Assembly: GCA_002308475.1 (NCBI GenBank)
Contig: DBVL01000132.1
Span: forward strand, 13,148 to 20,256
Direction: 5' to 3'
Origin: Spirochaetales bacterium UBA1265
GTDB lineage: Bacteria > Spirochaetota > Spirochaetia > Sphaerochaetales > Sphaerochaetaceae
Length of the DNA stretch: 7,109 bases
Shown here: one piece after another, positions 1 through 6,181 of the stretch
Numbering within the stretch: the first letter of the stretch is position 1
Layout of the letters: each line of letters begins with the position of its first letter
Made by a program: the position numbers and the translations under genes
Notes under the pieces: model-generated
What the model was told of the DNA's origin: nothing
The model's database searches: none
Seen by the model: the letters and a program-made list of their open reading frames with translations, nothing else

Positions 1-883
1 CTGCCGCATGAACTGCTCCCTGCTCAGCGCAGCGGGTGGCTCCGTATGAGGCATTCTCCATATTGCACGCGCTGTAAATGGCCCCTGAAGATGTCATGAC
101 GGCAGCTCCTACTCTGAAATGAGAATACGGGGCATAGGCATGCTCTAAGGCAGAAGAAGCCCTGCTCATTAGTTCTCCTATGTAGGAAGAAGAGATGGAC
201 AAATCTATTTTCTCAGATATGAGCTGATTAAAATCTTCCACATTTGAGAAGCTTCCAAAGTTCTCAAAAGACTCAACTGTAAAGTCAGCTCCGCCCAAAA
301 GGAGGGAGCGGGAATCAAATGAGGTAGTTACCCCCACTGCGTGACAGCCTGCATGGCGTGCGGCACAAAGGCCGTTAAGAGCATCTTCTACCACAAGGGT
401 CTCATGGGTTGGAAGAACAAGCTTTGCAGCAGCATAAGCGTAAATATCCCCATGTGGCTTTGTTCTTGAGACCTCATCTCCGCAGATAATTGCGTCAAAG
501 ATGTCCATATCCAGTCCTGTCTCATTCATGCTCTTGAGAAACTTGACCCTGTCTGAGCTTGTGGCAACCGCAAGCTTCAAACCAGCCTGGGCACAGGAAC
601 GGATAAAATCCACAACCCCCGGAAAAGGTTTGAGCTTTCCCTTTATAATCTGACCGTAGTAGTCATAGATGGCTTTCTTGACCTGAAGTGCATCTACTTT
701 CAGGTTTGAAATCTCTGCCAGATAGTTTATGCTTGTAATCTCACCCGTACCAACTATGGGGGCAAAGTTTTCATCCTTTATCTCTGCTCCAAGATCTGCA
801 AATGCTTTTGTGTAAGCCTGCCTTATAAACGGTTCAGAATTGAAGATCACACCATCAACATCAAATAATAATCCTTTAATCAT
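1..883 (-). CDS. HAD phosphatase - cytidine deaminase fusion (3' end off window)
   Basis: One uninterrupted frame of 294 visible residues, open at the left edge. Residues 1-222 are a HAD-superfamily phosphatase of the beta-phosphoglucomutase-like type. Motif I is FDVDGV, with nucleophile D8 and acid/base D10. An alpha-helical cap spans about 16-90. Motif II is ATSS (T108), motif III GDEVSRTKP (K142) and motif IV VVEDA (E166, D167). Residues about 234-294 are the N-terminal half of a cytidine deaminase: YAPYSHFRVGAA at 250-261, NMENASYG at 274-281, then CAE with zinc ligand C285 and proton shuttle E287. The second zinc motif (PCxxC) would lie beyond the edge. An in-frame stop at 890-892 fixes the ATG at 883. 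That ATG overlaps the end of the hydantoinase gene by 8 nt and has no good Shine-Dalgarno, so reinitiation is likely. Known chemistry of the parts is phosphate-ester hydrolysis and (deoxy)cytidine to (deoxy)uridine. A joint role as pyrimidine nucleotidase plus deaminase is inference; the HAD substrate cannot be read from sequence. Confidence 0.88.
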   Translation of the reverse strand, partial: MIKGLLFDVDGVIFNSEPFIRQAYTKAFADLGAEIKDENFAPIVGTGEITSINYLAEISNLKVDALQVKKAIYDYYGQIIKGKLKPFPGVVDFIRSCAQAGLKLAVATSSDRVKFLKSMNETGLDMDIFDAIICGDEVSRTKPHGDIYAYAAAKLVLPTHETLVVEDALNGLCAARHAGCHAVGVTTSFDSRSLLLGGADFTVESFENFGSFSNVEDFNQLISEKIDLSISSSYIGELMSRASSALEHAYAPYSHFRVGAAVMTSSGAIYSACNMENASYGATRCAEQGAVHAA

Positions 884-2246
884 GCTGTTTCAGGAATAGT
901 CCCTTGTTCTCCTCTCCAAAGTATTTTCCTTCTTTCATCATAAGCTTTCCACGAAGGAATGTCATCTTTACACGCCCCTGAACCTCAAATCCTCTGTACG
1001 GAGTATAAAGAGCTGCTGTATGAACAGTCTCATCTGTAAGAGTCCATCTTACTGACGGATCATAGATAACCAAATCCGCGTCTGCACCCTCTTCAAGGCT
1101 TCCCTTCTGGGGATAGATTCCAAACAGCTGAGCCGGGTTCTTGGTCAGAAGCGTTACTATCTTCTCAAGTCCCACTACAGGGTTCTTTGACCACATGGTG
1201 AAAAGGAGATGGAAAAGCTCCTCTGTTCCCGGTATACCAGGATAGATGGTGCGCACATCTGAGGAAGAGAGCTTCTGCTCCCTTGTAAAAGAACAATGGT
1301 CTGTAGCCACAACCTGTATTTCTCCGTTCAGTACGGCCTGCCTTAAAGCCACACAGTCACGCTCCGTTCTCAAAGGCGGAGTCATTACATACAACGATCC
1401 GTCCTCTCCTTCAAGAGCCTTTCTGTCAAGAAACAGATAGGTTGGTGTGGTCTCTGCATATACAGTTGCGCCTTTACGCCTCAGATTCCTTATGGCATTC
1501 AGCCCTGCTTCCGAGGAACAATGAACCACATAGAACGGGCAATCCTCTTCCAAAGCACAGCTTCCGTAGAACTCTATGGCCTTTGCTTCAGCCTCTGCAG
1601 GTCTAAGATCAGCATGGGCATGAGGCAGGAAGTCTCCTTTCCAGTTTTTTGAGATCTCTTCTATGGTTGGATTATACTCACAGTGGGCAGTTACCAGCAT
1701 GCCAAGCTTCTTTGAGTATCTGAAAAGTTTCTTTATCTTTTCACGTTCCTCAAGCAGGTACCCTGTCTCCCTGTAGGTTGTAAATATCTTAAGGGTTTTA
1801 ACACCCCGTTTCTTCAGCTCTTCAAGTTGTTTCTCTATATCTGCAGTAAAACCGTGTCCGTAGACTCCCTGGTGCAGAGTATAGTCTATGGCCATGCCGT
1901 CTTTCATCTCATCAAGACGGACCTGTAGGCTATCTGACAGGTTCATGCCCTTCTGGTGGTCTGCAAAATCCACCACTGTTGTAACTCCACCATAGGTAGC
2001 CAGACGGCTTCCCTGTGGAAAACTGTCTGCAGTAACGGTTCCACGGCTGACCAGATGGTAATGGGTGTGGGCATCAATGAAGCCCGGGAAAACATACATG
2101 CCTGAAGCATCTACCACCTGGGCATCCTTTTCCTCAATTGAGGAAGCAACCTTGCGAATATGGGAATCTTCAATCAATACATCTTTCTGAAAGACTCCCT
2201 CAGAAGTGACAACAGTTCCGTTTTTTACAAGAATAAGAGCGCTCAT
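876..2246 (-). CDS. Dihydropyrimidinase / D-hydantoinase family amidohydrolase
   Basis: A 456-residue cytoplasmic enzyme of the cyclic amidohydrolase superfamily, close to the usual 455-490 length. An N-terminal beta-sandwich strand set (VKNGTVVTSEG) is followed by a TIM barrel, and the sandwich is completed at about 385-440 (GSLEEGADADLVIYDP). The binuclear metal site appears complete: H60 and H62 in GFIDAHTH, the lysine to be carbamylated K153 in TLKIF, H188 in TAHCE, H242 in VHCSS and D316 in ATDHC. Y158, five residues after K153, matches the substrate-gating tyrosine of dihydropyrimidinases. MTPPLR at 288-293 matches the usual MSPPLR. The position normally holding the substrate-binding Asn (IPNG) appears to be Pro336, so the substrate may not be dihydrouracil. 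Family reaction: hydrolytic opening of 5,6-dihydropyrimidines or 5-substituted hydantoins to N-carbamoyl amino acids. It has a strong Shine-Dalgarno, and the next gene starts inside its 3' end. Allantoinase or phenylhydantoinase remain alternatives. Confidence 0.85.
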   Translation of the reverse strand: MSALILVKNGTVVTSEGVFQKDVLIEDSHIRKVASSIEEKDAQVVDASGMYVFPGFIDAHTHYHLVSRGTVTADSFPQGSRLATYGGVTTVVDFADHQKGMNLSDSLQVRLDEMKDGMAIDYTLHQGVYGHGFTADIEKQLEELKKRGVKTLKIFTTYRETGYLLEEREKIKKLFRYSKKLGMLVTAHCEYNPTIEEISKNWKGDFLPHAHADLRPAEAEAKAIEFYGSCALEEDCPFYVVHCSSEAGLNAIRNLRRKGATVYAETTPTYLFLDRKALEGEDGSLYVMTPPLRTERDCVALRQAVLNGEIQVVATDHCSFTREQKLSSSDVRTIYPGIPGTEELFHLLFTMWSKNPVVGLEKIVTLLTKNPAQLFGIYPQKGSLEEGADADLVIYDPSVRWTLTDETVHTAALYTPYRGFEVQGRVKMTFLRGKLMMKEGKYFGEENKGLFLKQHD

Positions 2247-2250
2247 ACTC

Positions 2251-2258
2251 TCCTCCCT
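2251..2258 (-). promoter_or_regulatory. Strong Shine-Dalgarno of the hydantoinase gene
   Basis: AGGGAGGA on the minus strand ends 4 nt before the ATG at 2246, which fixes that start and predicts efficient initiation. Confidence 0.8.
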
Positions 2259-2267
2259 AGCGGAAAT

Positions 2268-2276
2268 ATTCTACCA
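2268..2276 (-). promoter_or_regulatory. Extended -10 promoter candidate for the hydantoinase gene
   Basis: TGGTAGAAT on the minus strand fits the extended -10 pattern TGnTATAAT with one mismatch in the hexamer. No good -35 box lies 16-18 nt upstream. It falls in the 57-nt gap after glyA, and a start near 2261 would give a leader of about 15 nt. Co-transcription from glyA is also possible because no terminator hairpin is seen in the gap. Confidence 0.4.
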
Positions 2277-2303
2277 CAGAAACAGAGAGAATACAGTTAA
2301 AAC

Positions 2304-3809
2304 TCAGAGGAATTCCCTTTTCAAAAACTCAAGATCAAGTTCCGGATAGAGGACAAACTTGTCCAACAGTGCTTGGACTCTGTCTCTTGCCTCTTTCTTG
2401 ATGCTCTCATCTGCTACAGCCCTGGCTTTACTGAGACTTCCGGCGTTTTCTCCCTTTGTTATAATAGCAGGGCGGGCATTCTTCAGGACAAGGGCAAAAA
2501 CAGAAGCTATTTCCCTCATCTCCGCCTCTCCCATTCCAAGGGTAGTTACAGCAGGTGTTCCAACACGGAGACCAGACGTGTACCAGACACCGTTTGTATC
2601 AAACGGAAGAGCATTTCTGTTCAGGGTTATGCCACATTCACGCAAGAGCGTTTCTGCCTGTCTTCCATTCAGGCCAAACGGACGGACATCCAGAAGAAGC
2701 AGGTGGTTATCAGTTCCGTTTGTGGAAACGGGAATGCCTTCTTCCATACAGGCCTTTGCAAGAGCCTGAGCATTTTCAACAATCCTATGTGCGTAGGTCT
2801 TGAACTCCGGGGTCAGTGCCTCGGTGAGTGCTATGGCCTTTGCCGCCATGACATGAGGAAGTGGACCACCTATAACAAGAGGACAACCCTTGTCTACGCT
2901 TTCTGCAAACTCCTGTTTGCAAAGAATCATACCGCCACGGGGACCGCGAAGTGTCTTGTGTGTGGTGGTTGTTACAACATCAGCCCATTTGACAGGATTG
3001 TAGTCGCCTTCAAAGACACCGCCTGCAACCAGACCAGCAAAGTGTGCCATGTCAACCATGAGTACAGCACCTACTCTCTCAGCTATCTCCTTCATTCTTC
3101 TGAAGTTTATCTTTCTGGGATAGGCGCTGTAGCCCGCAATTATGATCAGAGGCTCAATGGCCTTTGCCTGCTTCTCAATCTCATCATAATCAAGAAGACC
3201 GGTCTTCTCATCCACAGTGTAGGAATAAGCATCAAACATCTGAGCTGAGATATTCTGGCGGTAACCGTGAGTCAGGTGTCCACCGCTGTAATAATCAAGA
3301 CCGAGGATTCTCTGATTGCCTGTAAGCTTTCTAATATGATTCCACTGTTCTCTTGTCAGGTTGCTGACATTTGAGATACCTATTCTCTCAAGTTCCGGTA
3401 TCTGGACTCTTGTATTCAGGATAGCCCAATAGGCACACAGGTTTGCATCTGCCCCACTGTGAGGCTGAATGTAGGCATGCTCCGCACCAAAGAGTTCACA
3501 AGCCTTTCTGCAACCATAGTCTTCAATGGCGTCCACGTTGTCACAGCCGGCATAGAACCTATGGAAGGGGTAGCCCTCCGAGTATTTGTCGGTAAACAGA
3601 GTGCCCATGGCGCTCTGTACAGATATTGAGGAAAAGTTCTCACTTGCAATCAGCTTGAGGTGGGTCCTCTGATCTTCAAGCTCTCTGACGGTGCTTGAGG
3701 CTATCTCAGGAGATACCTTCTTCATGTTCTCAAGCTGTGCCACATAAGAAACCATGGCCGGGTTCAGAGAAGAGCCGTGTTCATCCAGATACTTTTCAAG
3801 AGAGGACAT
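2304..3809 (-). CDS. glyA: Serine hydroxymethyltransferase, long type
   Basis: PLP enzyme that interconverts serine + tetrahydrofolate and glycine + 5,10-methylene-tetrahydrofolate, the main source of one-carbon units for thymidylate and purine synthesis; cytoplasmic. The Schiff-base lysine is K285 in TTTTHKTLRGPRGG. The cofactor aspartate is D253 in VDMAHFAGL. ASEN lies at 55-58, DKYSEGYP at 74-81, GGHLTHG at 176-182, and the substrate-carboxylate arginine is R415 in SGLRVGTPA. At 501 residues it is about 80 longer than the E. coli type. The extra length is an N-terminal extension of about 25-30 residues, a roughly 30-residue insertion at about 133-168 between GADAN and GGHLTHG, and a longer tail after about 445. 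I recall this long form from spirochaetes and chlamydiae. The ATG at 3809 follows the stop of the 44-residue gene by 3 nt. The only Shine-Dalgarno-like element (AAGGA, 3823-3827) lies inside that gene, so translation is probably coupled. Confidence 0.96.
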   Translation of the reverse strand: MSSLEKYLDEHGSSLNPAMVSYVAQLENMKKVSPEIASSTVRELEDQRTHLKLIASENFSSISVQSAMGTLFTDKYSEGYPFHRFYAGCDNVDAIEDYGCRKACELFGAEHAYIQPHSGADANLCAYWAILNTRVQIPELERIGISNVSNLTREQWNHIRKLTGNQRILGLDYYSGGHLTHGYRQNISAQMFDAYSYTVDEKTGLLDYDEIEKQAKAIEPLIIIAGYSAYPRKINFRRMKEIAERVGAVLMVDMAHFAGLVAGGVFEGDYNPVKWADVVTTTTHKTLRGPRGGMILCKQEFAESVDKGCPLVIGGPLPHVMAAKAIALTEALTPEFKTYAHRIVENAQALAKACMEEGIPVSTNGTDNHLLLLDVRPFGLNGRQAETLLRECGITLNRNALPFDTNGVWYTSGLRVGTPAVTTLGMGEAEMREIASVFALVLKNARPAIITKGENAGSLSKARAVADESIKKEARDRVQALLDKFVLYPELDLEFLKREFL

Positions 3810-3812
3810 TTC

Positions 3813-3947
3813 TTACCAGTTGTCCTTATCTTTCTTTTTTGAAATAACCTCGGCAGCTACATATGCGGGCTGGGGAGCTGTTTTCTGCTTTACGTCTTTT
3901 GAAGATTTCTTTCCCTTACTTTCTTTTCTGATATCACCTTTTGCCAT
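3813..3947 (-). CDS. 44-residue lysine-rich small protein
   Basis: A short gene of 44 codons plus TAA, beginning MAKGDIRKESKGKK and ending SKKKDKDNW. Support for it being real: a perfect GGAGGT Shine-Dalgarno at 3953-3958 with 5-nt spacing, a near-consensus promoter just upstream, and a stop only 3 nt before the glyA start. It is very basic, with about 13 lysines in two clusters (8-20 and 37-41) separated by a Pro/Ala stretch (TAPQPAYVAAEV, 23-34). It has no cysteines, no hydrophobic membrane segment and no signal peptide, so it is probably cytoplasmic and largely disordered. Such charge could suit binding to RNA, DNA or the ribosome, but that is a guess. I do not assign a family. It may alternatively act as a translated leader whose translation sets that of glyA. 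Confidence 0.75.
   Translation of the reverse strand: MAKGDIRKESKGKKSSKDVKQKTAPQPAYVAAEVISKKKDKDNW
3823..3827 (-). promoter_or_regulatory. Weak ribosome site for glyA inside the small gene
   Basis: AAGGA lies 13 nt before the glyA ATG, longer than the usual 5-9 nt, and within the last codons of the 44-residue gene. Ribosomes finishing the small gene probably reinitiate at glyA. Confidence 0.45.
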
Positions 3948-3952
3948 AAGAG

Positions 3953-3958
3953 ACCTCC
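3953..3958 (-). promoter_or_regulatory. Shine-Dalgarno of the 44-residue gene
   Basis: GGAGGT on the minus strand, 5 nt before the ATG at 3947. This consensus site is the main reason to accept the small gene as translated. Confidence 0.8.
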
Positions 3959-3967
3959 GTTCTATTA

Positions 3968-3996
3968 ATAATATACTTTGAGCACAAAGCGGTCAA
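3968..3996 (-). promoter_or_regulatory. Sigma70-type promoter of the small protein-glyA operon
   Basis: On the minus strand TTGACC (3991-3996) is separated by exactly 17 nt from TATTAT (3968-3973). Each hexamer matches the consensus at five of six positions. Transcription would begin near 3960-3962, leaving a leader of only about 14 nt that holds the GGAGGT ribosome site. The -35 box begins 11 nt after the TolC gene stop. Confidence 0.75.
3976..3989. promoter_or_regulatory. Imperfect palindrome in promoter spacer (possible operator)
   Basis: CTTTGAGCACAAAG has perfect 5-nt arms (CTTTG/CAAAG) around a 4-nt centre, and 12 of 14 positions are self-complementary. It occupies most of the spacer between the -35 and -10 boxes, where a bound regulator would block or remodel RNA polymerase. 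The arms are short, so chance cannot be excluded. Confidence 0.3.
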
Positions 3997-4007
3997 TTCT
4001 CAGAGCC

Positions 4008-5375
4008 TTACAAGCCACACAGATAGGAAACAGTGTAAGCGGCTATTGCCCTGTTCATTTCTGCACGGATCAGATCTGATCTGCATATTGAAAGATCAAT
4101 CAGGCTCTGAACGTAGTCACTTTCACTACCGTATCCGGATCCCATCAGACTCTCTTTTATGTCTCTTATACTCAGATCAGATTCATAGAGAGCTTTTTGA
4201 TAGGAGATTTCAGCCTGTGAAGATCTGTAACTCCCGAAGTTTTCTGCCAGAGAAGAGAGAACCTGGGACCTGGCAGAGGAGAAGTCTATCTCCGCTTCAG
4301 AAGAATCCGCTATAGCCCGTTTTACAGCCCTGCCTGAAGAACCTGCATCAAACAGTGTGGTCTTGACGGCTACGGTAACGGTTGCACCCCAGTCATTCTG
4401 GCGGTACCAGTCTGTCTCAATAAGAGGGAAACGGCTCCCGGAGTAGTCAAAATCCACAACAAGCGCCACATCCGGTTTCCAGCTGACACTTGCTGAAGAA
4501 AGCTTTCTTGCCTCTTGGGAGATAATCTCCAGGGTGGTCATCAGTCTGAAAACAGTCCTCTCTCCTGAAACTGCCATGTTTTTCAATTCCTCATAACTGT
4601 AGATATCCAGTTTTTCATACAAGGATTCAATCTCTTTTTCACTGAAAGACAGAGACGAAGCGCTGAACTCATCCAGACCGCACAGGGCTGAGATCTCCGC
4701 TTCAAGAGAAAGAATCTGTGCCTGAATCTGAGCCTTGGCAGAGTCTGTTGCACGTGCTTTGGCAACTATGGATTTATAGTCACTTTCAAGCATCAAGCCG
4801 TTTTCAAAGGCGGAACAGGAGATTTCCACAAGGCGGTCGGAAAGCTCACTTGTCTCACTTACAACGGTCAACAGTTCATTCAGAAAGTACAAAGCGGCAC
4901 TCTGAGCCTTGACTTTTACAGCGTTATCCTCAACAGCCTTCTCCAGAGCAAGAACCCTAGCCTCATAGGCTTGTTTTGCCAGCCTTACCGCAGAAGGGAT
5001 TTTTCCTGAAGTGTAGATAGGCTGCACAAGCTCAAGCTTAAACTGGTAGTACGTGTTTTCCTGTCCCTTGTAGAGAGTTACATAACCTCCGGTGGCAACG
5101 TTCGGAATGTTTATGTAATCTGCCGGGTTAATTCTTATAGCCTCCATGGGGTTGGCTATGTAGGAACCTGTAAGAGTAAGATCTACTGTGGGATAGTAGG
5201 AAGCCTTTGCATCGGAGATGTCCAAGGCAGCCTTTTGAACCTCCTCTCTTGCCTTTCTCACATCCGTGCTGTTCACCTCCATAAGGGAAAGAAGATCCTC
5301 CACCGTATACAGATCAGAAGCAAAGAGAAAGCAGGAAAAAAGCAGAACAAGAAGTATACAGAATGGTTTTCTCAT
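4008..5375 (-). CDS. TolC-family outer membrane efflux protein
   Basis: A 455-residue outer membrane channel protein, the exit duct of a tripartite efflux pump, expected to form a trimer. A signal peptide is evident (MRKPF, then a hydrophobic core to about residue 18); cleavage after FLFA at 19 or nearby is likely. The two internally repeated OEP halves are visible: a beta strand at SYYPTVDLTLTGSY (59-72) and LVQPIYTSGKIPSAVRLAKQ (117-136), echoed by SWKPDVALVVDFDYSG (298-313) and VAVKTTLFDAGSSGRAVKRA (336-355). Both are followed by long helices rich in Ala, Ser, Glu and Gln that build the periplasmic tunnel. C15 in LLFSC could be misread as a lipobox, but the hydrophobic FLFA after it favours signal peptidase I. 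The start overlaps the stop of the lipoprotein gene by one base (TGATG), with AGGAA at 5383-5387 as ribosome site. Its partner is most likely the RND pump encoded two genes upstream. Confidence 0.9.
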   Translation of the reverse strand: MRKPFCILLVLLFSCFLFASDLYTVEDLLSLMEVNSTDVRKAREEVQKAALDISDAKASYYPTVDLTLTGSYIANPMEAIRINPADYINIPNVATGGYVTLYKGQENTYYQFKLELVQPIYTSGKIPSAVRLAKQAYEARVLALEKAVEDNAVKVKAQSAALYFLNELLTVVSETSELSDRLVEISCSAFENGLMLESDYKSIVAKARATDSAKAQIQAQILSLEAEISALCGLDEFSASSLSFSEKEIESLYEKLDIYSYEELKNMAVSGERTVFRLMTTLEIISQEARKLSSASVSWKPDVALVVDFDYSGSRFPLIETDWYRQNDWGATVTVAVKTTLFDAGSSGRAVKRAIADSSEAEIDFSSARSQVLSSLAENFGSYRSSQAEISYQKALYESDLSIRDIKESLMGSGYGSESDYVQSLIDLSICRSDLIRAEMNRAIAAYTVSYLCGL

Positions 5376-6181
5376 CAGATGGTTCCTGTGAATTCGTTGT
5401 AAGTCACCTGATAGGCATCTTTTCCGCTCTGGACAACAACGTCGGCATACGTATCTCCGCTGTCTATAGAAAGGCTTCTGTTGGCGTCAAAGACTATGTA
5501 AACGATTGTGCTCGCATAGTTGTGCTCATCCACAGAACCTTCCCACCTGATTCTTGAACCGCCAAGATTTGAGAAGTTTCCGTGACTGTATTTGCTGTTT
5601 GCATCGTAAGAGGCAAGCTGGGTGCTGGTGGTATTTACCTGGGCTGAATCATCAACAAAGCGTACAAAGTCTTCTCCGTCTTTGTAACAAAGCCAGACAG
5701 GAAGATAGTCGTAGGACTCATCCGTGGCTGAATTTGATTCTGTTGGAGTAACGCGACCTGAGAAAACCGGCATGGGGAAGTATTTCCGGACAAGTTCGAC
5801 ATCGCCCAGGCTGTCATTAGTGCTGTCACTGATAATAGTTACCGGGATAAGCGAACTGCTTTCAAAGTCGTCATGCGTTACACGGATATAGATGGTAGCG
5901 TAGTCAGCCGTCTTGCCAAAGTCAGGATTTTGGGATTCCCAGACCACACGGCTTACAGTATAGGCTCCGTTGGCATCTGTCCGTGTGCTGGCCATCAGAG
6001 CAGTTCCGTTGCTGTCAGAATAAACATAGACCTTTGCGTCCGCTACAGGAGTCTTTGTGCTTCCCTCGTAGTAGTAAACATAGCCGTTAACTCCTGCGTC
6101 AAAGACAGCAGAGCAGGAAGCGAAAAGGACCAGGATAAGTACGGCCAAGCCTGTGAGTTTAAAAAGAGAATCAGTTTTCAT
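5375..6181 (-). CDS. Lipoprotein with carboxypeptidase-regulatory-like domain
   Basis: A 268-residue envelope lipoprotein. The signal peptide has charged residues at 2-8, a hydrophobic core at 9-20 and lipobox LFASC, giving lipidated C23. Phe at -3 is atypical for E. coli but acceptable in spirochaetes. Residues about 30-130 resemble a carboxypeptidase regulatory-like or transthyretin-like beta-sandwich: GVNGYVYY, then TPVADAKVYVYSD, then the TDANGAYTV turn, then strand TIYIRVTHDDFE. The second half (about 138-268) starts with FSGRVTPTE and is rich in Ser, Asp, Thr and aromatic residues. I do not recognise it, and it may be a second beta domain. The ATG at 6181 lies within the last 11 nt of the RND gene, preceded by AAGGAG at 6190-6195, and the gene overlaps tolC by 1 nt. 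That strict linkage suggests it works with the pump, perhaps as a docking or stabilising factor. No such function is shown by sequence. Confidence 0.8.
   Translation of the reverse strand: MKTDSLFKLTGLAVLILVLFASCSAVFDAGVNGYVYYYEGSTKTPVADAKVYVYSDSNGTALMASTRTDANGAYTVSRVVWESQNPDFGKTADYATIYIRVTHDDFESSSLIPVTIISDSTNDSLGDVELVRKYFPMPVFSGRVTPTESNSATDESYDYLPVWLCYKDGEDFVRFVDDSAQVNTTSTQLASYDANSKYSHGNFSNLGGSRIRWEGSVDEHNYASTIVYIVFDANRSLSIDSGDTYADVVVQSGKDAYQVTYNEFTGTI
5383..5387 (-). promoter_or_regulatory. Shine-Dalgarno of the TolC-family gene
   Basis: AGGAA on the minus strand, 7 nt before the ATG at 5375, sits in the last codons of the lipoprotein gene. Together with the TGATG stop/start overlap it supports coupled translation. 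Confidence 0.6.

Noticed and set aside
2247..2303. Possible rho-independent terminator after glyA
   Set aside because: The gap is pyrimidine-rich on the minus strand, but I could not find a GC-rich stem followed by a T-run.
2373..3248. Plus-strand open frame of 291 codons
   Set aside because: It lies wholly antisense to glyA, which has full catalytic motifs. The translation is Cys/Ser-rich with no recognisable domain, typical of a shadow frame.
3754..3981. Plus-strand frame of 75 codons across the small-gene region
   Set aside because: It is the complement of the lysine-rich gene, whose AAA/AAG codons become Phe/Leu-rich sequence. It spans the minus-strand promoter and overlaps the glyA start.
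5330..5375. Lipobox LLFSC at residue 15 of the TolC-family protein
   Set aside because: The Cys sits in the middle of the hydrophobic core and is followed by FLFAS, which fits ordinary signal peptidase I cleavage better than lipidation.
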